A stretch of DNA of 5,356 nucleotides from an uncultured Clostridia bacterium (lineage in GTDB: Bacteria > Bacillota > Clostridia > Lachnospirales > Lachnospiraceae), in assembly GCA_946611595.1 (NCBI GenBank), contig CAMODY010000125.1, positions 1 to 5,356 of the forward strand. The letters are read 5' to 3'. A program made the translations under genes and the position numbers. Below, piece by piece: positions 1 to 5,064 of this stretch; position 1 is the first letter of the stretch, and every line of letters begins with the position of its first letter. The notes beneath the pieces are model-generated. The model saw only the letters and a list, made by a program, of their open reading frames with translations, was not told where the DNA came from and did not search any database.

Positions 1-68
1 AGCGCAAGAATGATCGCAAGCACGATCCAGGAAATAATACTGACTGTCTTCCACCGGTTGTTGTTCAT
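1..68 (-). CDS. N-terminus of a probable membrane protein (partial, runs off left edge)
   Basis: Only the first 22 codons lie inside the window. They read MNNNRWKTVSIISWIVLAII and then L-A, with an unfinished next codon. The start is supported by an AAAGGA ribosome binding site about 9 bases upstream of the ATG on the minus strand. A short polar stretch with Arg5 and Lys7 is followed by an uninterrupted hydrophobic run from about residue 9, which fits a signal anchor or uncleaved signal peptide placing the rest outside the membrane. No family can be named from so short a piece. No convincing -35/-10 pair was found upstream, where the truncated transporter remnant lies. Start and strand are fairly secure; function is unknown. 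Confidence 0.6.
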   Translation of the reverse strand, partial: MNNNRWKTVSIISWIVLAIILA

Positions 69-107
69 ATTGTTATATCCTTTCTGTTTTCGAAAGAGTT
101 TTATTTC

Positions 108-257
108 TTAGGAGTCATCCTGTCGCTGCTGATATTCCGCGAACTTCCGGGGATCTTATTTGTAGCAGCCTTAGTCCTGATGATCGTCGGCGCTTGGCAT
201 TCGTCCCAGGACAAACCACTGAAAGAGGTCCTTATCAAATCGCAAACAGCTGATTAG
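108..257 (+). pseudogene. C-terminal remnant of an EamA/DMT-type transporter
   Basis: Forty-nine codons before a TAG translate to a transporter-like tail. It begins LGVILSLLIFRELPG, continues as a hydrophobic helix with ALVLMIVGAW, and ends in a polar tail containing SSQDKPLKEV. From memory of the family, this matches the last one or two membrane helices of 10-helix drug/metabolite transporters, where a 'GxxxSxLxFxE' segment precedes the final helix. No ATG, GTG or TTG start with a ribosome binding site lies upstream in this frame. The family-like sequence stops at about 105-108, close to the start region of the opposite-strand gene. About nine tenths of a normal ~290-residue protein is missing, so this is best read as a 5'-truncated remnant left by a deletion or rearrangement. 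From 258 to 375, before the alcohol dehydrogenase stop, I see no gene and no clear terminator. Confidence 0.55.
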
Positions 258-375
258 AGTTTGGCGCGCTCTAAGGCATCATGAAAAACCAAACATATAT
301 ATTTATCATCACTATAACAGTCTACCCTCAGCTTCCGCATTATAAAACAAAATTAACTACGCGTTTTTTATTCTC

Positions 376-1560
376 TTACCCGCGCGGCATAAGATAGATT
401 TTTTCCATATCTTCCCGCACGAGAGTTTTAGCTGAACCCATGCTGCCGCCGACGGCCACTTCGCAGCGGTCGGCCATTTCTTTGCACTGCTCCGGAGTCG
501 GGTCGATTCCGAGTTCCTTATAGTTTGTCGGCATACCGATCTCATGGTAGAAATCTTCCATCGCGCAGATGCCTTTTTCCGCTGTCTCTTCATCCGTTGC
601 GCCAGGCTCAACGCCCATGACATTGACCGCAAATTTTACAAATCGTGGCAAGCAGTCTTTCATGACATAGCGCGCCCAGAACGGCCAAAGCGCTGTAAGA
701 CCTGCTCCATGCGTAACATCAAACATTCCGCCGAGCTCATGCTCAAGTCTGTGAGTGGCAAAATCATTTGCCGTATTTCCGCAGCCCGTCAGCCCGTTGT
801 GCGCAAGGCTTCCGGTCCACATTACCTCTTCCCTCGCCTTAAGATTCTGCGGATCTTTATGCAGGATCTTTGCCTGTTTCATCATTGTACGAAGAAGTCC
901 TTCTGCAAGCGCATCCGTAATCTCCATTTTATCGCCGTTCGTAAAATAGCGTTCCATCGTGTGCATCATAATATCAGCGCATCCGGCCTGAGTCTGGTAG
1001 TCAGGAAGCGTGAGCGTTAAGGTCGGATCCATGATCGCAAAACGCGGCTTGCAAAGATCGTCATTATATCCTCTCTTCTTTCCCTCAGCTTCATTTGTAA
1101 TGACACTGCTGTCGCTCATCTCGCTGCCCGCTGCAGCAATCGTCGGGATTGCCCCAATCGGAAAGCAGCCCTTCGCTCTTCTTGTATGTTCATACAGATC
1201 CCAGACATCCTCGTCCGGTTCCGCAAGGCCATATGCAATCGCTTTGGCAGAATCGATAACACTGCCGCCACCAACCGGAAGCAGGAAATCGATCTTTTCC
1301 TTTTTACCAAGTTCGATGCCTTCACGCACTTTGCTGATGTGCGGGTTCGGTACAACTCCGCCCAGCTCCACATGATAGATTCCTTCGCGGTCAAGAGAGT
1401 CTGTAACCTTCTTGATGAGGCCGTTCTTTATCGCACTCTGGCCGCCGTAATGAACCAGCACACGGGTTGCGCCAAACTCTTTCGCAATGCTCCCCGCATT
1501 CTCCGCCATGCCATTTCCGAAATAAACTTTTGTAGGTGTAAAGTATGTAAAGTCTGCCAT
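376..1560 (-). CDS. Iron-containing alcohol dehydrogenase (butanol dehydrogenase/YqhD-like)
   Basis: This 394-residue cytoplasmic oxidoreductase belongs to the group III metal-dependent alcohol dehydrogenases, which interconvert aldehydes and alcohols with NAD(P)H. The N-terminal cofactor domain holds YGGQSAIKNG (residues 38-47) and the dinucleotide-binding PVGGGSVIDSAKA (95-107). The C-terminal helical domain carries the metal ligands. Asp196 and His200 lie in GCADIMMH; His270 and His284 lie in ATHRLEHELGG and DVTHG. Their spacing equals that of the D/H/H/H set in FucO, and His274 matches the conserved nearby histidine. Length is normal. The start has a perfect AGGAGG 6 bases upstream. The glycine-rich loop at 39-40 resembles NADPH-preferring butanol dehydrogenases, but cofactor and substrate remain inferences. 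It is the last gene of the minus-strand series, 123 bases after the HAD gene, and probably has its own promoter. A fermentative or aldehyde-detoxifying role is likely. Confidence 0.93.
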   Translation of the reverse strand: MADFTYFTPTKVYFGNGMAENAGSIAKEFGATRVLVHYGGQSAIKNGLIKKVTDSLDREGIYHVELGGVVPNPHISKVREGIELGKKEKIDFLLPVGGGSVIDSAKAIAYGLAEPDEDVWDLYEHTRRAKGCFPIGAIPTIAAAGSEMSDSSVITNEAEGKKRGYNDDLCKPRFAIMDPTLTLTLPDYQTQAGCADIMMHTMERYFTNGDKMEITDALAEGLLRTMMKQAKILHKDPQNLKAREEVMWTGSLAHNGLTGCGNTANDFATHRLEHELGGMFDVTHGAGLTALWPFWARYVMKDCLPRFVKFAVNVMGVEPGATDEETAEKGICAMEDFYHEIGMPTNYKELGIDPTPEQCKEMADRCEVAVGGSMGSAKTLVREDMEKIYLMPRG

Positions 1561-1654
1561 GTTTATCCTCCTGATTTATCGTCGTAGAAATCAACAGTTT
1601 TATTTTGTAATCACATTTTCAGTTATTCTAAAATCTTATTTTTCTTTTGCGGTA

Positions 1655-1663
1655 AGTATACCA
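1655..1663 (-). promoter_or_regulatory. Possible extended -10 promoter for the alcohol dehydrogenase
   Basis: On the minus strand the spacer upstream of the alcohol dehydrogenase contains TGGTATACT, a TATACT -10 box with a TGn extension. No good -35 box is seen 16-18 bases further upstream, which extended -10 promoters can tolerate. Initiation near 1648 would give a leader of about 85 bases ending in the strong AGGAGG. The leader shows no recognisable riboswitch. This is the main sequence reason to think the gene can be transcribed separately from the HAD gene. Confidence 0.35.
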
Positions 1664-1683
1664 TCCCTGTGCTTAATCTGCCT

Positions 1684-2295
1684 CTACCCCAGCAAAATAT
1701 TCAGCTCATCGCGGCCGCGCTCATACTCGCTGAACAGAATTGTCTGGAATCCAATCTCTCTTGCGGATGCAAGGTTTGCTTCGCGGTCATCGATAAAGAT
1801 GCATCTTTCCGGGGTGAGCTGATATCGGTCGACCAGGATCTGATAGATCTCCGGTTCCGGCTTGATAGCTCCAACCAAATACGAAAAAACTCCGCCGTCC
1901 ATCTCGGAAAGAAAGTCCAGCACCTCCGGCTTTCCCTCTACCAAAACCTTCGAATAATTGGACAGATATAACGCTTTCCGCCCGCGCCTCTTTACGTCAC
2001 GGATCCAGCCCGAAGCATAATCTAAGCGGTGCAAGGAGTCTAGGCAATTGTCATAGGTATATAAAATTTCCCTCTCCAGTTTCGGGTCCGCATCAACGAA
2101 GGACTGGACGATCTCGGCTTCACTTTTAATACCGCGATCCATCTCATCCCAGCGGCCATCGCCAAAGATCGCCTCCGTAACACGGCCCGCAATTTCCGGC
2201 TCCCACATAGGCCGGACATAATCCAGCCAGTTAAACCGCATCAGGACATTTCCGATATCAAAAATAACAGTGTCATATGATTTATCATTCATCAT
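1684..2295 (-). CDS. HAD superfamily hydrolase, subfamily IA (YihX-like phosphatase)
   Basis: This 203-residue soluble phosphatase has the four HAD motifs in order. Motif I is VIFDIGNVL, with the predicted nucleophile Asp13 and Gly15-Asn16-Val17. Motif II is LYLSNYS with Ser112. Motif III is GAIKPEPEIY with Lys145. Motif IV is CIFIDDREANL with Asp169-Asp170. The DxGNV form of motif I and the helical cap between motifs I and II (about residues 20-95) are typical of the YihX/glucose-1-phosphate phosphatase group, whose members act on small sugar phosphates or related metabolites. The exact substrate cannot be read from sequence. Two adjacent ATG codons are possible starts. Neither has a good ribosome binding site, since the nearest AAGGA is about 16 bases upstream, and no better in-frame start was found. 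The gene follows the 51-residue small-protein gene by 57 bases and may have its own promoter there. Confidence 0.88.
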   Translation of the reverse strand: MMNDKSYDTVIFDIGNVLMRFNWLDYVRPMWEPEIAGRVTEAIFGDGRWDEMDRGIKSEAEIVQSFVDADPKLEREILYTYDNCLDSLHRLDYASGWIRDVKRRGRKALYLSNYSKVLVEGKPEVLDFLSEMDGGVFSYLVGAIKPEPEIYQILVDRYQLTPERCIFIDDREANLASAREIGFQTILFSEYERGRDELNILLG

Positions 2296-2337
2296 TTGAT
2301 TAAGTATCCGGTCCTTATTTTTCTTAATTATTAATTT

Positions 2338-2366
2338 ATCATATATGACACGTCACTTCCACCCAA
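2338..2366 (-). promoter_or_regulatory. Candidate promoter for the HAD phosphatase gene
   Basis: On the minus strand, TTGGGT (2366-2361) and TATGAT (2343-2338) are separated by 17 bases. The -10 matches the consensus at 5 of 6 positions and the -35 at 3 of 6. The -35 lies in the last codons of the small-protein gene. Initiation near 2331 would leave a leader of about 36 bases. The surrounding spacer is very AT-rich, so chance matches are likely. Confidence 0.35.
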
Positions 2367-2508
2367 TCCCTTCTTTCTCCCAATAATCTTCCGGCAGATT
2401 CATATATCGGCCGAACGCCATAAGCCCTTCAAAAAATAACTTCTCCGGCTTCCCGGAGAACTCTGGTTTTTCTTCCTCTTTTACAACTTCCATCTCATCT
2501 TCAAACAT
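2353..2508 (-). CDS. Small acidic protein of 51 residues, family not recognised
   Basis: A short gene reading MFEDEMEVVKEEEKPEFSGK at its N-terminus, then a more structured-looking half containing LFFEGLMAFGRYMNLPED (residues 24-41) and ending YWEKEGIGWK. The start is strongly supported by a perfect AGGAGG 7 bases upstream of the ATG. The N-terminal 19 residues are rich in Glu and Asp and look disordered. The C-terminal half could form an amphipathic helix with conserved-looking aromatic residues. There is no signal peptide, membrane span or cysteine. The gene lies 57 bases upstream of the HAD phosphatase in the same direction, and its ribosome binding site overlaps the stop codon of the micro-ORF before it. 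I do not recognise the family and assign no function. The ribosome binding site and protein-like composition make it likely to be real. Confidence 0.65.
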   Translation of the reverse strand: MFEDEMEVVKEEEKPEFSGKPEKLFFEGLMAFGRYMNLPEDYWEKEGIGWK

Positions 2509-2519
2509 AGCTGACCCTC

Positions 2520-2603
2520 CTAAACATTCTGCATATCTGTTGCATTATGATCAGAGATTAAAAGAAAAGCTGTCCATATGTACGGACAGCCTGCACGTTT
2601 CAT
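2520..2603 (-). CDS. Candidate 27-residue micro-ORF spanning a terminator hairpin
   Basis: Fifteen bases after the thpR stop codon (14 in the spacer), an ATG at 2603 is preceded by a perfect AGGAGG with a 5-base spacer. The reading frame encodes MKRAGCPYIWTAFLLISDHN followed by ATDMQNV, then a TAG. Residues 8-16 are hydrophobic, but the peptide matches nothing I recognise. The codons for residues 5-13 form a stem-loop followed by a T-rich tract. The TAG shares two bases with the AGGAGG of the 51-residue gene downstream. The arrangement would suit a translated leader or translational coupling. Alternatively the frame is a chance opening after a stray AGGAGG. Existence of the peptide is uncertain. 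Confidence 0.4.
   Translation of the reverse strand: MKRAGCPYIWTAFLLISDHNATDMQNV
2561..2590 (-). terminator. Rho-independent terminator downstream of thpR
   Basis: On the minus strand GCTGTCC (2590-2584) can pair perfectly with GGACAGC (2575-2569) over 7 base pairs around an 8-base loop, followed immediately by TTTTCTTTT (2568 downward). It sits 28 bases after the thpR stop, as expected for an intrinsic terminator ending thpR transcription. The T tract is interrupted by one C and the stem is short, so efficiency may be partial. It also lies inside the 27-residue micro-ORF, whose translation would melt it. Confidence 0.7.
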
Positions 2604-2608
2604 GGGTT

Positions 2609-2614
2609 CCTCCT
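2609..2614 (-). promoter_or_regulatory. Perfect AGGAGG ribosome binding site after the thpR stop
   Basis: A consensus Shine-Dalgarno hexamer lies 5 bases upstream of the micro-ORF ATG and only a few bases after the thpR stop codon. It has no other start codon to serve. It is stronger than the site in front of thpR itself, which is the main reason for considering the micro-ORF translated. Confidence 0.5.
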
Positions 2615-2617
2615 AAC

Positions 2618-3124
2618 TTAATCCGACTCGATCGATCCGATCTCTGTATAAATCATCCCATGTTTTCCCCTGTCGGATCTCATCAGCGAAATCTTATCCA
2701 CAAACATCTCAGTGTTTTTTACATCCACAAATGCAGCTCCGTTTTTCATGCTCGCTTTTCGAAGCAGCGTAATATGCGGGCGGAAGTTTTTCTTATCGAA
2801 GGGAATCTCATGCTCCGCTAAAGCTCTCCTGAGCCGCCTTACAACTGCCTGGAGAGCCGGACTGTTTTCAAGACCCGCCCACCAAAGATTTCCGAAGTTT
2901 CCAAACCCATTTAACACAAGCGGAAAAGACGTAAAAGACACCGTCTGCATCGCGTCGAGTACTGCATCCGGATCAGGATACTCGCCAATAAACGCTAGCG
3001 TCAGATGCAGGTTTTCTTCCGAAGTATAATTTCCCCGGACGCCGTTTTCATACATCTGATTCTGCAGATCGATCAGCGCATCTTTCATCTCCTCATTTAA
3101 TTGAATCGCAATAAAAAGTCTCAT
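2618..3124 (-). CDS. thpR: RNA 2',3'-cyclic phosphodiesterase (2H phosphoesterase, LigT/ThpR family)
   Basis: This 168-residue cytoplasmic protein has the two signature HxTx motifs of the 2H phosphoesterases: HLTL with His40 and Thr42, and RPHITL with His117 and Thr119. The opening MRLFIAIQLN and the two-lobed layout, with one motif per lobe, match bacterial ThpR (formerly called 2'-5' RNA ligase). Characterised family members hydrolyse 2',3'-cyclic phosphate ends of RNA to 2'-phosphate and can reversibly ligate 2'-5' linked tRNA halves. The two histidines act as general acid and base. Length is at the short end of the normal 170-190 range. The ATG has only a weak GGGA site about 10 bases upstream, but the start aligns with the conserved family N-terminus. 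A terminator lies 28 bases downstream. The physiological RNA substrate is unknown here. Confidence 0.92.
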   Translation of the reverse strand: MRLFIAIQLNEEMKDALIDLQNQMYENGVRGNYTSEENLHLTLAFIGEYPDPDAVLDAMQTVSFTSFPLVLNGFGNFGNLWWAGLENSPALQAVVRRLRRALAEHEIPFDKKNFRPHITLLRKASMKNGAAFVDVKNTEMFVDKISLMRSDRGKHGMIYTEIGSIESD

Positions 3125-3139
3125 ATATTCAAATTCCCA

Positions 3140-3274
3140 TCACTTGGAAATCAGTTTCGCAATAACAAATTCATAAACCAAGTACACCACACAGGCGGCT
3201 GCTGCAGCCGATATATCCGAGAACGCCCGTGTATGCGGCGAGGATAATACCGCCAACGAATCTTCCTCTACCAT
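3140..3274 (-). CDS. Doubtful 44-residue frame, possibly part of a frame-broken membrane protein
   Basis: An ATG at 3274, preceded by AGGTAGGA, opens a 44-codon frame that ends 15 bases before the thpR start. It begins MVEEDSLAVLSSPHTRAF and ends with a hydrophobic alanine-rich segment and YLVYEFVIAKLISK, which looks like a C-terminal membrane helix. The neighbouring frame over 3302-3171 also looks protein-like, with GRFVGGIILAAYTGVLGYI, but has no start codon. Dropping one base near 3209 joins the two halves into one continuous hydrophobic protein end. Either a small membrane protein is encoded here with an unusual N-terminus, or this is the decayed tail of a larger membrane-protein gene. 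Nothing else in 3125-3330 was recognised. Confidence 0.28.
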   Translation of the reverse strand: MVEEDSLAVLSSPHTRAFSDISAAAAACVVYLVYEFVIAKLISK

Positions 3275-3334
3275 TCCTACCTAAAGAATATTGTATGATA
3301 CTTCAGCTAATATTTCCTCAAATTTTTCGTCATC

Positions 3335-3343
3335 TGCTATAAT
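3335..3343 (+). promoter_or_regulatory. Extended -10 promoter of the lipoprotein gene
   Basis: TGCTATAAT combines a perfect TATAAT (3338-3343) with a TGn extension. The region 17-18 bases upstream (TTCCTCA) is a poor -35, as often seen with extended -10 promoters. Initiation near 3350 would give a leader of about 30 bases ending in AAAGGAG. No operator or riboswitch is apparent. Confidence 0.6.
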
Positions 3344-3380
3344 AAAGCCCACTTAATAATCATCAAACAAAGGAGCCATC

Positions 3381-3980
3381 ATGAAAAAAATTCTCAGCCT
3401 TATTCTTGTTTTAGTAATGGCAACAGCAATTGCAGCCGGATGCGGAAAAAGTTCCGGCGGCGCTTCAGGAGCGGATATTTCTTCTGTTAAGACATTCGGA
3501 GATCTGGAAAAATTCGAAACAGACGGCTATACATTTTCTTCGACTAAATTTGCCACAGTCGTAATCGCAGACGGAAATTATTACCGCGCGGAAGTAGATC
3601 TTCCGGAAGACGTCTCCGCCGCTTTAGATGAGCTGAGTTGGGAAGATCCGGACCATGATAAGAAATTAAAAGAAATCCTGGCTCCGCTTGAGATTGGAAA
3701 ACTGACCAACCTCAGTGAACAGATCATCCCGCAGGAAGAATTAGATAAATTAGTCGGAAAAACCGGGCAGGAACTTTTAGACGATGGATGGGAAGCCGGC
3801 GGAAGCACTTTGGACGAGCATTCCATGTATATGTATAATGGAGCATTCCAGTACAACGTTACGTTCGAAGAAACGATCGTAGAGACCGACGAAATCTTTG
3901 GTGCCGATGCTATCAAAGATCTGACCGTAAAATCCATCGGTCCCGCTGAAATATCAAGCAACGCGTCAGACGTCGACTAA
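3381..3980 (+). CDS. Secreted lipoprotein of unknown function
   Basis: A 199-residue protein with a type II signal peptide: basic MKK, hydrophobic core (residues 4-17), then AAGC with the lipidated Cys21, followed by a Gly/Ser-rich linker (22-30). It should be anchored to the outer face of the cytoplasmic membrane. The mature part is acidic and has no catalytic motif I can identify. It includes TFGDLEKFETDGYTF (38-52), a segment IIPQEELDKLVGKTGQELLDDGW (114-136 approx.) and a late strand-rich region. Similar lipoproteins with the 'EELDxLVGKTGQELLDDGW' signature occur in Lachnospiraceae, by my recollection and not by a search. The start has GGAG 5 bases upstream. The gene is monocistronic, with its own promoter, and its stop codon overlaps that of the convergent OYE gene. 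A sensory or binding role is possible but not shown. Confidence 0.85.
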   Translation: MKKILSLILVLVMATAIAAGCGKSSGGASGADISSVKTFGDLEKFETDGYTFSSTKFATVVIADGNYYRAEVDLPEDVSAALDELSWEDPDHDKKLKEILAPLEIGKLTNLSEQIIPQEELDKLVGKTGQELLDDGWEAGGSTLDEHSMYMYNGAFQYNVTFEETIVETDEIFGADAIKDLTVKSIGPAEISSNASDVD

Positions 3981-4963
3981 ATAAAAGTTTCCCATTTCGG
4001 ATTTTTTAAAAGCTCACGTCCGATACCGATCAGATCCGCTGCTCCTTTTTGAAGAAGAGTTTCCGCTTCTTCCAAGGTTTTGACGCCGCCGGTAAGTATC
4101 ACCGGTATGGAAACCGCAGCTTTCACAGCAGTAGACATATCCTGGAAAAATCCAGGTTCATCGCGGCCCTCTAAGGTGAAGCGGCACATGCCCCCGCTAA
4201 GATCGATCAGGTCTACGCCTGCCTTTTCAAATACTTTTGCGGCATAAACACAGTCTTCAATCGTGCTTCCGCCGTCCATATAATCGCAGCCTCCGAGACG
4301 AACAGCAATCGCAAACTCACTTCCGACCGCCTCGCGCACTGCCTCGATTACTTCCAAATGGATGCGCAAACGATTGTCCAGACTTCCTCCGTATTCATCC
4401 GTCCGCAAGTTCGTAAGCGGTGAATAAAACTGGTTCAGGAAATATGCATGTGCGGAATGAATCTCTACGCCATCAAAGCCGGCCGCCTTGACCCGTTTAG
4501 CGGCCGCAGCAAATTCTGCAACAATACCCTTGATCTCAGTCACCGTCAGAGCTCTTGGTTCCACATACTCTCCTCTGACCGGTTTCCCGGGAAGAAGTAT
4601 AGCGCTGGCAGAGACAGGCTGCATTCCTGTTACCGCAGGAGACGCAGCACTTCCGGCATGATTGATCTGTGCGATCACCTTTTTCCCATGCTTATGAATT
4701 TCCGCAGCAATTTTAGACTGCCCATCAATATCACTGTCCGATGAAATGGACACCTGCTTTGCATGCGCCTTTCCCTGCTCGGAAATATAACTGTGTTCTG
4801 TAATGATCAAGCTTATATTCGGATTCGCCGCGCGTTCCCCATAATAAGCAACAAGCTCGTCTGTCACTTTTCCATCCTCTGTACTTTTGGCCGTAGCCAT
4901 CGGCGGCATGACGATCCGATTCTCAAGCTGAAGATTTCCTACCATAATTTTTTCAAATACCAT
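3977..4963 (-). CDS. NADH:flavin oxidoreductase, Old Yellow Enzyme family (single-domain)
   Basis: This 328-residue FMN-dependent TIM-barrel enzyme is expected to reduce activated C=C bonds of unsaturated carbonyl compounds with NAD(P)H. Visible signatures are NRIVMPPM (15-22), QINHAG (99-104) with Gln99 and His102 near the flavin, and GFDGVEIHSAHAYFLNQF (162-179) with the substrate-binding His169 and His172 and nearby Tyr174. NLRTDEYGGSLDNRLR (185-200), VRLGG with Arg222, and the phosphate-binding TGG (291-293) and GIGR (313-316) follow. The N-terminus resembles the OYE domain of enoate and 2,4-dienoyl-CoA reductases. However, the protein stops before the Fe-S cysteine cluster and FAD/NAD domains of those enzymes. 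The Cys of the YqjM class is Ala23 here. GAGGA 7 bases upstream supports the start. The native substrate is unknown. The gene is divergent from a transporter. Confidence 0.92.
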   Translation of the reverse strand: MVFEKIMVGNLQLENRIVMPPMATAKSTEDGKVTDELVAYYGERAANPNISLIITEHSYISEQGKAHAKQVSISSDSDIDGQSKIAAEIHKHGKKVIAQINHAGSAASPAVTGMQPVSASAILLPGKPVRGEYVEPRALTVTEIKGIVAEFAAAAKRVKAAGFDGVEIHSAHAYFLNQFYSPLTNLRTDEYGGSLDNRLRIHLEVIEAVREAVGSEFAIAVRLGGCDYMDGGSTIEDCVYAAKVFEKAGVDLIDLSGGMCRFTLEGRDEPGFFQDMSTAVKAAVSIPVILTGGVKTLEEAETLLQKGAADLIGIGRELLKNPKWETFI

Positions 4964-4988
4964 AATGATTTCCTCATTCTTTTATGAA

Positions 4989-5016
4989 TTTATAACAATA
5001 ATTGATATAATAACAA
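4989..5016 (-). promoter_or_regulatory. Promoter of the OYE gene
   Basis: On the minus strand TTGTTA (5016-5011) and TATAAA (4994-4989) are separated by 16 bases, and the -10 carries a TGT extension. Initiation near 4982 would give a very short leader of about 19 bases that still includes the GAGGA ribosome binding site. The element overlaps the predicted promoter of the divergent transporter gene. Confidence 0.5.
5003..5011 (+). promoter_or_regulatory. Extended -10 promoter of the DMT transporter gene
   Basis: TGATATAAT holds a perfect TATAAT (5006-5011) with a TGn extension. The -35 region 17-18 bases upstream (around TTATGA, 4982-4987) is poor. Initiation near 5018 would give a leader of about 47 bases. 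Most of the -10 lies in the spacer of the opposing promoter and its last base is in the opposing -35 box, so RNA polymerase could probably not occupy both at once. Confidence 0.5.
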
Positions 5017-5064
5017 ATACCATTAAAAAGATTTGGATTCAATAGAAGAATTATTAGCAAAGAA

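Noticed and set aside
254..340. A 28-codon minus-strand frame starting MRKLRVDCYSDDKY between the alcohol dehydrogenase and the transporter remnant
   Set aside because: It looks somewhat protein-like but has no ribosome binding site, overlaps the remnant's stop codon, and is short enough to be chance.
544..1587. Long plus-strand frames opposite the alcohol dehydrogenase
   Set aside because: They lie antisense to a gene with complete family motifs, have basic or low-complexity translations, and have no ribosome binding sites of note.
376..2295. The idea that the alcohol dehydrogenase and HAD phosphatase form a dedicated two-step pathway
   Set aside because: They are adjacent and co-directional, but a 123-base gap with a possible promoter separates them, and neither substrate can be inferred. 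Adjacency alone does not support a joint pathway.
3196..3210. GC-rich inverted repeat CGGCTGC/GCAGCCG
   Set aside because: The centre is a single base, so only a short hairpin with a 5-base loop is possible. No T tract follows on either strand, and it can be explained by an alanine codon run.
3316..3387. A GTG-started 23-codon minus-strand frame opposite the lipoprotein promoter
   Set aside because: No ribosome binding site, very short, and it overlaps a convincing plus-strand extended -10 promoter.
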